A DNA stretch of 64,000 nucleotides from assembly GCA_934316845.1 (NCBI GenBank), contig CAKRDZ010000011.1, positions 18,251-82,250 on the forward strand, read 5' to 3'. This DNA is from an uncultured Eubacterium sp. (GTDB lineage: Bacteria; Bacillota; Clostridia; Lachnospirales; Lachnospiraceae). The notes under the pieces were generated by a model. That model saw only the letters and a list, made by a program, of their open reading frames with translations, had not been told where the DNA came from and did not search any database. Position 1 is the first letter of the stretch. Every line of letters begins with the position of its first letter. This document shows positions 1 to 7,931 of the stretch, in pieces. A program made the position numbers and the translations under genes.

Positions 1-1
1 C

Positions 2-142
2 CGTCTGGTCGATGGCTGGACTGCCGATCAGATTGCTGATAAATGCAGCGGTGTTCTATGTGGATTCAAAAACACATCCTGCGCTGACCAATTAGCACAT
101 GCTGTGCTTGCTGCGAAAGAAGCAGAGCAGACACAAAAATAA
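2..142 (+). CDS. TSCPD domain protein, 3' end only
   Basis: This is the last 46 codons of a gene that begins before the window. The visible end contains CGFKNTSCADQLA, which matches the C-terminal signature of the small TSCPD-domain family (TIGR03905 type; usual form CGFKGTSCPDQLA). Here the Pro of TSCPD is Ala. The family's function is not established; conserved cysteines suggest metal or nucleotide-related binding, but that is inference. It ends 67 bases before queT, with a preQ1 riboswitch in between, so queT can be controlled separately even if the two are co-transcribed. Confidence 0.7.
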   Translation, partial: RLVDGWTADQIADKCSGVLCGFKNTSCADQLAHAVLAAKEAEQTQK

Positions 143-155
143 GTTTATGCCAAAA

Positions 156-200
156 CCCGTGTGTTCGAAACCATCCACACGTAAAACAAAACTAAGGAGA
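156..200 (+). promoter_or_regulatory. preQ1-I riboswitch, translational type
   Basis: A 6-bp stem (CGTGTG 158-163 with CACACG 176-181) closes a loop TTCGAAACCATC, followed by the A-rich tail TAAAACAAAACTAAGG. Loop CC (171-172) can pair with GG of the Shine-Dalgarno AAGG (194-197), forming the pseudoknot seen in the Thermoanaerobacter-type preQ1-I aptamer. Ligand binding would then hide the ribosome site of queT, whose ATG is at 210. The match to stem, loop and A-rich tail and the identity of the downstream gene support the call. Confidence 0.85.
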
Positions 201-209
201 TTTTTTACT

Positions 210-707
210 ATGCAAAAAAAGACAAACAAAATCATATTTATCTGTCAGGCAGCAATGATCGCTGCCCTCTATGTGGTGATCACTTACGCGGTCAACGCAT
301 TTAATCTTGCCAGCGGAGCCATTCAGGTCCGCGTATCGGAAGCCCTTACCATCTTACCGTTTTTTACCCCCGCAGCTATCCCCGGACTGACCATCGGATG
401 TTTTATCGCCAATTTTTCTACCGGCGCTGTCATTCTCGATGTCATCTTCGGAACAATAGCCACATTTTTAGGGGCATTGGGCACCTACGCTTTGCGAAAA
501 TACAAATGGCTCGCTCCCTTACCCCCAATTATTTCCAATACCATTATTGTACCATGGGTACTCCGTATTGCCTACGGCATCGACAGTGCCATTCCGTACA
601 TGATGCTTACGGTTGGCATCGGAGAAGTTCTCTCCTGTGGCATCCTGGGAATGCTTTTATTATTTGCACTCAAAAAATTCGACAAAAATATCTTTAAATC
701 GCATTGA
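210..707 (+). CDS. queT: QueT family queuosine-precursor transporter (ECF substrate-binding component)
   Basis: A 165-residue, strongly hydrophobic protein with about five membrane segments, matching the QueT (DUF988) family. These are S-components of energy-coupling-factor transporters that take up queuosine precursors such as preQ1. The start at 210 follows AAGGAG by a normal distance; an in-frame upstream extension would run through the riboswitch and is rejected. No ECF ATPase/T-component genes lie nearby, so it presumably uses the shared module encoded elsewhere. Characteristic stretches are QVRVSEALTILPFF near residue 40 and GCFIANFSTGAVILDVIFG in the middle. Regulation by the preQ1-I riboswitch just upstream agrees with the assignment. 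Confidence 0.88.
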   Translation: MQKKTNKIIFICQAAMIAALYVVITYAVNAFNLASGAIQVRVSEALTILPFFTPAAIPGLTIGCFIANFSTGAVILDVIFGTIATFLGALGTYALRKYKWLAPLPPIISNTIIVPWVLRIAYGIDSAIPYMMLTVGIGEVLSCGILGMLLLFALKKFDKNIFKSH

Positions 708-732
708 TTTTTCTTATATGAAAGAGTATAAT
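704..732 (+). promoter_or_regulatory. Promoter for the 805-2673 operon
   Basis: TTGATT (704-709), a 17-base spacer and a perfect TATAAT (727-732). The -35 box overlaps the queT stop codon. Downstream at 753-769 a hairpin (GTCAGAC/GTCTGAC, 3-base loop) lies in the leader; it has no T-run and so is not an ordinary terminator. Confidence 0.75.
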
Positions 733-804
733 TTTAATATTAGGGGCGAAAAGTCAGACGCCGTCTGACTGCCGTCCTTAAAATTTGCGCTTGGGGAGGC
801 ACAA

Positions 805-1932
805 ATGAAAAAACGCATTATATTAACAGGAATAATACTCTTGTTCGCTGGGACTCTCGGAGTCTTGATGGTTCGCTTCCGAAAGCCCCAGCATATGGAT
901 CAAACGAATAATTCCGACACTTATGAATACTATTATAATAATGAAGATGATGAGGAGGATTCTCTTTTGCCAGAGGATTTAGACTCTATTTTAACCGACA
1001 AAAAAAATGTTCCGCTTGATACCATTCCGAGCAGCACAACGGTTTTAGTCAATCGGAAATACCTTCTTCCGTCCACCTATATTCCAAAGAACCTTGTTGT
1101 TCCTAACGTGGATTTTAATTTTTCCTATGTCAATGACAAGCGGAAAATGCGCAAAATAGCAGCAAACGCACTTAAAAAATTATTTGCCGCTGCCAAGAAA
1201 GATGGTGTAGAATTGTATGGCATCTCCGGTTATCGTTCCTACGCAAGACAAAAAGAGATTTATGACCGCAACGTTGCCATCCGCGGAAAAGCTGCCACCG
1301 ATGCCGTCTCCGCGATGCCCGGAAGCAGTGAGCACCAGACCGGACTGACGATTGACGTATCTGCCAAAAGTGTAGGTTACCGGCTTGACCAAAGTTTTGG
1401 TGACACAAAAGAGGGAAAATGGCTCGCCAAACACTGCCACGAATACGGATTTATCATCCGCTACCCATATGGAAAAGAAAAAATAACCGGTTACAGTTAC
1501 GAACCGTGGCATATCCGCTATGTTGGTATATCCATTGCCGGTTATCTATATAAAAATGATCTGACTTTGGAAGAATATTACGGTGTGACAATGGAAAATG
1601 AAAAAGTACCGGAAAACAGCGTTGATGTCGAGGATCCGGATTCCGTTGTCTATGCAACGCCAAAACCGACAAAGAAACCGAAGGAAGAAAAAGAGGACAA
1701 GAAAGAGAAAAAAGATAAAAAGGCCAGACATAGTGCAAAACCAAAGAAAACAAGCGCACCGGCTGCAGAACCGGCTTCCACAACGGCTCCCGTCGTCACG
1801 GAAGTGCCGCCTGTCACTGCCGCTCCAGCTGCAACAGAGCCGCCGGCTCCCACACCTACCGAAGTTCCACCGGCCACAAAAGAACCGGTGGCAGAAGAAA
1901 CTTCCGCACCTACTGACCTGCCAAACGAATAA
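805..1932 (+). CDS. D-alanyl-D-alanine carboxypeptidase, M15B (VanY/DacB-like)
   Basis: 375 residues. An N-terminal membrane anchor (residues 4-24) is followed by an acidic linker and an M15 peptidase domain of about residues 80-250. The zinc ligands and catalytic residues are visible: SSEHQTGLTIDV supplies His177 and Asp184, EPWHIRYV supplies Glu233 and His236, and SGYRSYARQ is the family substrate-site motif. It should trim D-Ala from peptidoglycan stems outside the membrane. The last 110 residues are low complexity: first a Lys/Glu-rich block, then a Pro/Thr/Ala-rich block, probably a wall-spanning tail. The start follows GGGGAGG. No vancomycin-resistance ligase is nearby, so a housekeeping wall role is likelier than resistance. 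It is followed 18 bases later by an acyltransferase gene. Confidence 0.88.
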   Translation: MKKRIILTGIILLFAGTLGVLMVRFRKPQHMDQTNNSDTYEYYYNNEDDEEDSLLPEDLDSILTDKKNVPLDTIPSSTTVLVNRKYLLPSTYIPKNLVVPNVDFNFSYVNDKRKMRKIAANALKKLFAAAKKDGVELYGISGYRSYARQKEIYDRNVAIRGKAATDAVSAMPGSSEHQTGLTIDVSAKSVGYRLDQSFGDTKEGKWLAKHCHEYGFIIRYPYGKEKITGYSYEPWHIRYVGISIAGYLYKNDLTLEEYYGVTMENEKVPENSVDVEDPDSVVYATPKPTKKPKEEKEDKKEKKDKKARHSAKPKKTSAPAAEPASTTAPVVTEVPPVTAAPAATEPPAPTPTEVPPATKEPVAEETSAPTDLPNE

Positions 1933-1950
1933 AAGAAAGGATATTAGCAA

Positions 1951-2673
1951 ATGAGAACTATATTGATCGTTTTATTGTATCTTATCGTATGTATCATCAG
2001 CATTCCACTTCTCCTGATTGAATGCGTGGTACGAAAAATCAATGAAAAGGCGGCGGCGGCTTTTGCCATCCGCATTGTGCACATTGTCTTCAACGTTGCC
2101 ATGTTTATCTCCGGGTGTAAAAAGCACATCAAGGGGCTGGAAAACATACCTAGAGACACACCGGTTATGTTTGCCGCCAACCACCGCAGCTTTTATGACA
2201 TTCTGCTGGCTTACTCCACAATCGCCTCACAGCATGTGCAGGTTGCCTTTATTTCCAAGATTGAGATTAAAAAATTTCCAATGATCGCACAGTGGATGTA
2301 TTTCCTGAACTGCTTATTTATGGATCGTGGTAATATGAAGCAAAACATGGGTGTCATCCTGAATGCTATTTCACTGGTTAAAAATGGGTATTCGATTTAC
2401 ATTGCACCGGAAGGCACACGTAACGCAGCCGACACTCTTCTTCCTTTTAAAGAGGGAAGCATGAAGATTGCAGCCAAGACAAAAATTCCGATTATCCCTG
2501 TCTGTATCAAGGGAACTGAAGAAATCATGGAAAATCATCTTCCATGGATCCACGGTGGCGATATCTACATCGAATACGGTGCTCCGGTCTATCCGGATCA
2601 ATTGGAAGGTGACGACAAAAAACACATCGGCGCTTACGTTCAAAATATCATTCAACAGATGTATGACAAGTAA
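1951..2673 (+). CDS. plsC: 1-acyl-sn-glycerol-3-phosphate acyltransferase
   Basis: 240 residues, the usual length for PlsC. It transfers a fatty acyl group to lysophosphatidic acid to make phosphatidic acid at the inner membrane face. An N-terminal hydrophobic helix (3-24) precedes the catalytic NHRSFYD motif (NHx4D, residues 77-83). EGTRN near residue 153 is the second acyltransferase motif, which binds the glycerophosphate. The start is preceded by AAAGGA. It lies 18 bases after the carboxypeptidase gene and is probably co-transcribed with it, linking wall and membrane synthesis. The PlsC family contains variants acting on other lysophospholipids, so exact acceptor preference is not certain. 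Confidence 0.88.
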   Translation: MRTILIVLLYLIVCIISIPLLLIECVVRKINEKAAAAFAIRIVHIVFNVAMFISGCKKHIKGLENIPRDTPVMFAANHRSFYDILLAYSTIASQHVQVAFISKIEIKKFPMIAQWMYFLNCLFMDRGNMKQNMGVILNAISLVKNGYSIYIAPEGTRNAADTLLPFKEGSMKIAAKTKIPIIPVCIKGTEEIMENHLPWIHGGDIYIEYGAPVYPDQLEGDDKKHIGAYVQNIIQQMYDK

Positions 2674-2677
2674 CTTC

Positions 2678-2706
2678 TTGCACAATCGCACAAAAAATGT
2701 TAATAT
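2678..2706 (+). promoter_or_regulatory. Promoter for the 2763-3224 gene
   Basis: TTGCAC (2678-2683), 17-base spacer, TAATAT (2701-2706), placed just after the plsC stop codon. Confidence 0.55.
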
Positions 2707-2762
2707 AATACTTAGGCATCTCGAACCATGCCAAATTTAGAAAAAGTGAGGTAACCGTATTT

Positions 2763-3224
2763 ATGAAAACCGCATTGATCGTAATGGGTATTATCCTTGC
2801 CGTACTCATTATCGTATTTATTGTTTTATCTATTGTTGGAAAGAAACTTCAGGCAAAGCAGGAAGCGTCGCAGGAACAGATGAAAGAGGCTTCCCAGATC
2901 GCTTCCATCCTCGTCATAGACAAAAAGAGGATGAAACTAAAAGACGCCGGACTGCCAAAGATGATCGTGGATAACACGCCAAAGTATCTCCGAGGTTCCA
3001 AAGTTCCTGTTGTAAAAGCAAAAATTGGTCCAAGAATCATGACATTGATGTGTGACGAAAAGATCTTCCCACTGCTTCCGGTAAAGAAAGAATTAAAAGT
3101 CGTTTTAAGTGGTATCTATATCATGGATGTAAAAGGTTCACGCAATAACTTATTGCAGCAGCCGGAAAAAATGGGATTCTTCCAAAAAATGAAACTCAAA
3201 GCTTTGAAAAAAGCCGGACAATAA
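2763..3224 (+). CDS. Membrane-anchored protein of unknown function
   Basis: 153 residues; not recognised as a named family. Residues 3-27 form one strongly hydrophobic helix, followed by a Gln/Lys-rich stretch likely to be helical (28-50), then a basic soluble domain rich in Lys, Val and Ile. The C-terminus has an amphipathic basic segment (GFFQKMKLKALKK). The positive charge after the first helix predicts a cytoplasmic domain. It has its own promoter and is followed by a strong terminator, so it is a single-gene unit. The start follows GAGGT. No function is proposed. Confidence 0.7.
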   Translation: MKTALIVMGIILAVLIIVFIVLSIVGKKLQAKQEASQEQMKEASQIASILVIDKKRMKLKDAGLPKMIVDNTPKYLRGSKVPVVKAKIGPRIMTLMCDEKIFPLLPVKKELKVVLSGIYIMDVKGSRNNLLQQPEKMGFFQKMKLKALKKAGQ

Positions 3225-3240
3225 AAAAATTGGATTTTAA

Positions 3241-3280
3241 AAGCCTGCATAGGAATTTCCCATGCAGGCTTCTTTTTTTG
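3241..3280. terminator. Bidirectional terminator
   Basis: A perfect 10-bp stem AAGCCTGCAT (3241-3250) / ATGCAGGCTT (3262-3271) is followed by a T-run (3273-3279) and preceded by an A-rich stretch. It can serve both the gene ending at 3224 and the convergent antiporter gene ending at 3312. Confidence 0.9.
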
Positions 3281-3311
3281 CAAGAACTTAATCGTCCTGA
3301 ATATTTACATC

Positions 3312-4541
3312 TTATGCGGCTTTCTGCGGCGCACTGTCTTCTTTCTCGTTAAATACCAGCTTCAAGAGAATTGGTGTAACGATCGTTGTAATAACTACGG
3401 TAATGATGACCGGTCCATACAGATCCTGTGACATCAAACCAACCGCCATACCTTTGCTGGCTACGATCAGGGCAACCTCACCACGCGAGATCATGCCGAC
3501 ACCAATCTGAAGACTTTCTTTTGATGTATATCTCATCAATTTTGCACCAAGTCCACATCCGATCACTTTACTAAGCACTGCCACGATACAGAGAAGTACC
3601 GAGAACATGATGATCTTTCCGGTCATGTCAGGAAGAACAACTTCCAGACCGATGCTGGCAAAGAAGATCGGGGATAAGAACATGTAAGAAACCGTCTCTA
3701 CACGTTTACTTATGTATTCAATCTTAGGGCTTACCGAAATTGCCAGACCGGCAACATAAGCACCTGTAATATCTGCTACACCGAAGAAATATTCGGAAGC
3801 AAAGGCAAACAACAAGCAGAAAGCAAGTGCCATAATTCCGTATCTTCTCTGTGGACCAGCACTTTCTGTCCATTTATAATACAATTTACCAAATGCAAAT
3901 GCAACTACAAAAGCGAAAACAAAGAACAGCAAGATCTTTAACAAAACCATTCCAATGCTTGGGGTCTCACCGCCGCCATTCTGTCCACCGAGTGTTGTAA
4001 TAATCGTCAAGGCAATGATACCAAGGACATCATCGATCACGGCTGCACCAAGAATTGCATTTCCGGCATCGGTACTGAGTTTCCCCATCTCTCGAAGCGT
4101 TTCCACCGTAATACTAACCGAAGTCGCCGTCAGGATAACACCGATAAATATATTGCGGTACATTGCAGCTTCTGCTGTGATTCCTGTGGAATCCGTGAAA
4201 AAGTGAGCGATCAGCGCACCGCCAACACAAGGAACAATAACTCCAAGCAGTGCGATCACCAGCGAAGCAAGTCCGCTCTTTTTCAACTTCTGTATGTCTG
4301 TCTCAAGTCCGGCAGAGAACATCAGTACGATAACTCCAATCTCGGAAAGGCTGTGAATCATGGAATTTGATTCTCCAACCAGCATAATGGACGAAAGATT
4401 CAGGCAGGCAGGTCCGATAATCAAACCGGCTACAAGCGCCCCCACTACTTGCGGCATGTGGAACCGTTTTGTCACAAGACCGAGGCATTTTGTACTAATC
4501 AGTACGATGGCGATAAATAAAAGATATCCATATTCTTCCAT
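3312..4541 (-). CDS. Cation:proton antiporter, CPA2 family (Na+/H+ or K+/H+ exchanger)
   Basis: 409 residues with about 12-13 membrane segments over the whole length, the size of a CPA2 membrane domain without a C-terminal TrkA-N domain. GAAVIDDVLGIIAL in the middle holds the paired acidic residues (DD) expected in the ion-binding site of electrogenic NapA-type exchangers. RGEVALIVASKGMAVGL near the C-terminus is another family signature. It should exchange Na+ or K+ for protons and help pH and salt balance. I place the start at the ATG at 4541, which follows GGAGG with a 6-base spacer; an upstream TTG would overlap that ribosome site. The gene is monocistronic and its leader region holds the inverted-repeat element at 4576-4765. 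Ion choice cannot be read from the sequence. Confidence 0.88.
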   Translation of the reverse strand: MEEYGYLLFIAIVLISTKCLGLVTKRFHMPQVVGALVAGLIIGPACLNLSSIMLVGESNSMIHSLSEIGVIVLMFSAGLETDIQKLKKSGLASLVIALLGVIVPCVGGALIAHFFTDSTGITAEAAMYRNIFIGVILTATSVSITVETLREMGKLSTDAGNAILGAAVIDDVLGIIALTIITTLGGQNGGGETPSIGMVLLKILLFFVFAFVVAFAFGKLYYKWTESAGPQRRYGIMALAFCLLFAFASEYFFGVADITGAYVAGLAISVSPKIEYISKRVETVSYMFLSPIFFASIGLEVVLPDMTGKIIMFSVLLCIVAVLSKVIGCGLGAKLMRYTSKESLQIGVGMISRGEVALIVASKGMAVGLMSQDLYGPVIITVVITTIVTPILLKLVFNEKEDSAPQKAA

Positions 4542-4575
4542 TTTAAATCCTCCAATCAACGTATAAAATTTTCCT

Positions 4576-4765
4576 GGTAACTATTCAGGTTCGATGTGCA
4601 AAAACAATGGATTGTCGTGCTTGCACGTAAAAGACATTGTTTTCTGCGCATTGAGCCTAATAGGGCTCCCCCTCCTCAAATGAGCATTTTTAGCCTTGTC
4701 AAAGGCGGGAAAGAACACGAAGTGTTCGAAATGCGAATGAGGAGCGGGGAACCTGAATAGTTACC
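4576..4765. repeat. Multi-hairpin element bounded by 17-bp inverted repeats
   Basis: Perfect 17-base inverted ends, GGTAACTATTCAGGTTC (4576-4592) and its complement (4749-4765), enclose further nested or side-by-side palindromes. These are AAAACAATG/CATTGTTTT (4601-4609/4635-4643), CGTGC/GCACG (4616-4627), GAGCC/GGCTC (4653-4668), CTCCTC...AAATGCGAATGAGGAG (4672-4744) and GAACAC/GTGTTC (4713-4727). There is no convincing ORF. This fits a non-autonomous palindromic repeat (MITE-like) or a structured RNA. It fills most of the 304-base gap between the antiporter start and the putP stop. Confidence 0.7.
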
Positions 4766-4845
4766 TTTCAAGTAACTTATTCTTTTTCGACCATTAGTCA
4801 TTTTATACCTTTTGCCCCAAAAAATCAACCTAAGATTTTATTAAA

Positions 4846-6399
4846 TTATTCAAAATTTTCACTGCTAACTTTGTTAAATTCGACCAAAATTTCTTCCGAT
4901 GGCGCTTTCGTGCAAAGGCTTGCGACCACGATGCACACTAAACTGATAAAAAATCCGACAAGCAGGGAATAGATCCCTGTCGCTGCCGCAATTGTCTGCC
5001 CGCCAACCAATGGAATATAATCCCAGATCAGTACCGTCAAGCCACCGGAAACAATACCGGCTACCGCTCCTGCGAAATTCGTACGTTTCCAGAACAACGA
5101 GCATACTACGATCGGACCAAACGCAGAACCGAGACCTGCCCAGGCATCCGATACCAGATTCATAATGCTGCTTTCCGGATTCCACGCGATGAAGAATGCA
5201 ATCACAGCGATGACAAGCACCGTAATACGGCTGACCTTCAATACCTTCTGCTCCTCTGCCTGCGGACGCATCACATTTTTATAGATGTCCTTGGACACAG
5301 AGGATGCACATACAAGCAGCTGGGAATCTGCCGTAGACATAATCGCTGCAAGGATTCCGCAAAGGAAAATTCCTCCGAGAAACGGCACACCGAGATGATG
5401 TGTAAACACTTTGTTGATCATTTCAATAAAAACGCTCTCGGAAGATGCCTGTCCGGCAGTTCCAAGGATCTGGTCTGCACCAAGAAATGCTCTTCCGACC
5501 ACTCCGATAAAGCACGCAGCAACAAGAGAAATTGCAACCCAGATAATGGCAATCACGCTGGATTTCTTTAATTCTTTTTCACTCTTTACGGCCATGAAAC
5601 GCACGAGAATATGTGGCATACCACAATATCCCAGTCCCCATGCCAACTGCGAAATGACATCTACGAAAGTATACGGTTTTCCTCCATTGGAGAACAAACT
5701 CATGTAATCGTCGTAAGCAATACCGGTTCCGCTCAGTGTCGCTGTCAGCTGCGGAGCAAAATCACTGCTCACAAGACCATATGCCACGATCGGAACGACC
5801 AAAAGACCGACGAGCATCAACATTCCCTGAACGAAGTCGGTGAAGCACACCGCCAAAAATCCACCAAGAAATGTATAGATCAAGATAACGCCTGCTCCGA
5901 TCGCCAGCGCGATATGATAATCCACGCCAAATACAGAACTGAACAGTTTTCCTCCGGAAGCCAGCGCAGATGCCGTATAGACAAGGAAGAATACGACGAT
6001 CACAAGCGAAGAGATAAACAGCAGTACACGTTTTTTATCGTGATATCGGTTTTCCAAAAACTCCGGAAGTGTCAATGAATTGTTCGCCACAATGGTATAG
6101 CGGCGAAGTCGCTTGGAAATGAAAAGCCAGTTAGCTACGGTTCCAAGGAAAAGACCGATCGCGATCCACGCCTGACCGGTTCCCAAAGCATAAATGGATC
6201 CCGGCAGTCCCATAAGAAGCCATCCGCTCATATCGGACGCCTGTGCGGACAGCGCGGCTACCCAGCCATTTAATCCACGGCCACCAAGGAAATAATCCTC
6301 GGTATTGTTTGTCTTCTTCATGGAAAATACTCCGATGACAATCATAAAGAGCAGATATACCACGAATGCTGCAAGAATGATAATTGATGATGTTGACAT
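4846..6399 (-). CDS. putP: Sodium/proline symporter (SSS family)
   Basis: 517 residues with about 13 membrane helices, the normal PutP size. It imports proline with Na+. Family marks include EDYFLGGRGLNGWVAALSA near the N-terminus, ASDMSGWLLMGLPG in helix 2 (the Na+/substrate site region), GLGYCGMPHILVRFMAVKS, and SAFGPIVVCSLFWKR near the end. The start at 6399 follows AAGGAG; a longer in-frame reading begins without a ribosome site. It diverges from the nucleoside phosphorylase gene, with TATACT-like boxes for both directions in the 130-base gap but no clear -35 boxes. Proline serves as nutrient and osmoprotectant; no proline dehydrogenase is adjacent. Confidence 0.92.
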   Translation of the reverse strand: MSTSSIIILAAFVVYLLFMIVIGVFSMKKTNNTEDYFLGGRGLNGWVAALSAQASDMSGWLLMGLPGSIYALGTGQAWIAIGLFLGTVANWLFISKRLRRYTIVANNSLTLPEFLENRYHDKKRVLLFISSLVIVVFFLVYTASALASGGKLFSSVFGVDYHIALAIGAGVILIYTFLGGFLAVCFTDFVQGMLMLVGLLVVPIVAYGLVSSDFAPQLTATLSGTGIAYDDYMSLFSNGGKPYTFVDVISQLAWGLGYCGMPHILVRFMAVKSEKELKKSSVIAIIWVAISLVAACFIGVVGRAFLGADQILGTAGQASSESVFIEMINKVFTHHLGVPFLGGIFLCGILAAIMSTADSQLLVCASSVSKDIYKNVMRPQAEEQKVLKVSRITVLVIAVIAFFIAWNPESSIMNLVSDAWAGLGSAFGPIVVCSLFWKRTNFAGAVAGIVSGGLTVLIWDYIPLVGGQTIAAATGIYSLLVGFFISLVCIVVASLCTKAPSEEILVEFNKVSSENFE

Positions 6400-6529
6400 A
6401 AATAAACTCCTTTGTGTTTTATAGACAGGGTCGAAAAGTCCAACCCAAACATTATTACAGTAAGTATACCATATTTTTTCCACATATGCTATACTAGATT
6501 TATAGACGACTTTACAAGGAGGTTTACTT

Positions 6530-7837
6530 ATGGAACGATTTGTAGATTTGATTCACGATAAAAAAAATGGAAAAGAACTCTCTGACGAAAGCATCCGTGC
6601 GATGATCGAGGGTTTTACAAAGGGAGATATCCCGGATTATCAGATGTCTGCGATGCTGATGGCAATCTGCTATGAAGGGTTAAATGACCGCGAGCTGACG
6701 ACGATGACGCTTGCCATGCGCGATTCCGGTACGATCAACGACCTCTCTGCGATCGACGGTATCAAAGTGGACAAGCACAGTACCGGCGGTGTTGGCGACA
6801 AGACGACCCTTATCATCGGACCGATTGCAGCCTCCTGTGGAATCCCGATTGCCAAAATGAGCGGCCGCGGACTGGGATTTACGGGCGGAACCATTGATAA
6901 ACTGGAATCTATCCCCGGTTTTCGTACCGACCTTTCGACCGGCGCATTTTTCGACGCCGTAAAGAAAACCGGCATCTGTGTCAACGGCCAGACGGCCGAT
7001 CTGGCACCGGCAGACAAAAAAATCTATGCGCTGCGCGATGCGACGGCTACCGTTGAAAGCATTCCTTTGATCGCGTCTTCGGTGATGAGCAAAAAACTTG
7101 CCTCCGGCAGCGACTGCATCGTACTCGATGTCACAACCGGTAACGGTGCCTTTATGAAAGATCATGAGCAGGCACTTGAACTTGCTAAAAAGATGGTAAA
7201 AATTGGAAACATGGCAGGTAAGAAAACCATTGCGCAGCTGACTTCGATGGAAGAACCGCTTGGTTTCGCCGTCGGCAATAATCTGGAAGTGAAAGAGGCC
7301 ATCGACGCCCTTCACGGCAATGGGCCGGACGATCTCATGACGGTCTGCTACACCCTCGCTGCCCACATGATCTCACTGGGCAAAAATATTTCGTACAAAG
7401 AAGCGGTAAAAGAAGCCAAAGAAAGCGTGGAAAGCGGTCGCGCATTTGATACATTTGTTAAAATGGCAGAAATGCAGGGCGGCAGCACTTCGTATATCCT
7501 TTCGCCGGAAACATTTCCTGTCTCGCCGGTACAGACCGAACTGAAAGCTCCCCACTCCGGGTATCTTACCTATATCAACACCGAAGGAGTCGGTACTGCC
7601 GCCGGTATCCTGGGTGCCGGGCGCAGCAAAAAAGAGGATGCTGTCGATCCGTGCGCCGGTATTATTCTGCATAAAAAACTGGGGCAGAAAGTGGAAGCAG
7701 GAGAACCCCTTGCCAATTTATATACTTCGGACAAGTCCCTTCTGGATGCAGGACTTCGTCATCTGGAAAGCTGTTACGAGATCAATGACGCGCCGGGTGA
7801 TATACCGAAATTGATCCAGGAGTGTATTGTGGAATAA
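6530..7837 (+). CDS. pdp: Pyrimidine-nucleoside (thymidine) phosphorylase
   Basis: 435 residues, standard length for family 2 nucleoside phosphorylases. It splits thymidine, uridine or deoxyuridine with phosphate into base and (deoxy)ribose-1-phosphate. VDKHSTGGVGDKTTLIIGP (about residues 80-98) is the phosphate-binding loop, followed by KMSGRGLGFTGGTIDKLES, the family signature. The C-terminal domain ends normally. The start has a strong AAGGAGG site. Gram-positive members are usually the broad Pdp type rather than the thymidine-specific DeoA, which is the reason for the symbol; substrate range is inferred. It is monocistronic and ends at a bidirectional terminator. Confidence 0.93.
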   Translation: MERFVDLIHDKKNGKELSDESIRAMIEGFTKGDIPDYQMSAMLMAICYEGLNDRELTTMTLAMRDSGTINDLSAIDGIKVDKHSTGGVGDKTTLIIGPIAASCGIPIAKMSGRGLGFTGGTIDKLESIPGFRTDLSTGAFFDAVKKTGICVNGQTADLAPADKKIYALRDATATVESIPLIASSVMSKKLASGSDCIVLDVTTGNGAFMKDHEQALELAKKMVKIGNMAGKKTIAQLTSMEEPLGFAVGNNLEVKEAIDALHGNGPDDLMTVCYTLAAHMISLGKNISYKEAVKEAKESVESGRAFDTFVKMAEMQGGSTSYILSPETFPVSPVQTELKAPHSGYLTYINTEGVGTAAGILGAGRSKKEDAVDPCAGIILHKKLGQKVEAGEPLANLYTSDKSLLDAGLRHLESCYEINDAPGDIPKLIQECIVE

Positions 7838-7865
7838 TTTTCTTAACTCATTACCAAACCATCCA

Positions 7866-7903
7866 AAAAAGCAAGTGGCCGCATTACCGTCACTTGCTTT
7901 TTG
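7866..7903. terminator. Bidirectional terminator between pdp and the chemotaxis receptor gene
   Basis: Stem AAAGCAAGTG (7868-7877) / CACTTGCTTT (7891-7900) with A-run before and T-run after. It lies between two convergent genes and works in both directions. Confidence 0.88.
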
Positions 7904-7931
7904 TATGTTCGAACTATTTTCTTATATATTA

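Noticed and set aside
753..769. Hairpin before the carboxypeptidase gene as a terminator of queT
   Set aside because: There is no T-run after it, and a strong promoter lies just upstream, so it belongs to the leader of the next gene.
805..1932. Vancomycin resistance gene vanY
   Set aside because: No vanH/A/X-type genes are near; single M15B carboxypeptidases are ordinary wall enzymes.
6400..6529. Divergent promoters between putP and pdp
   Set aside because: TATACT-like boxes exist in both directions but no adequate -35 sequences at the proper distance, so they are not listed as features.
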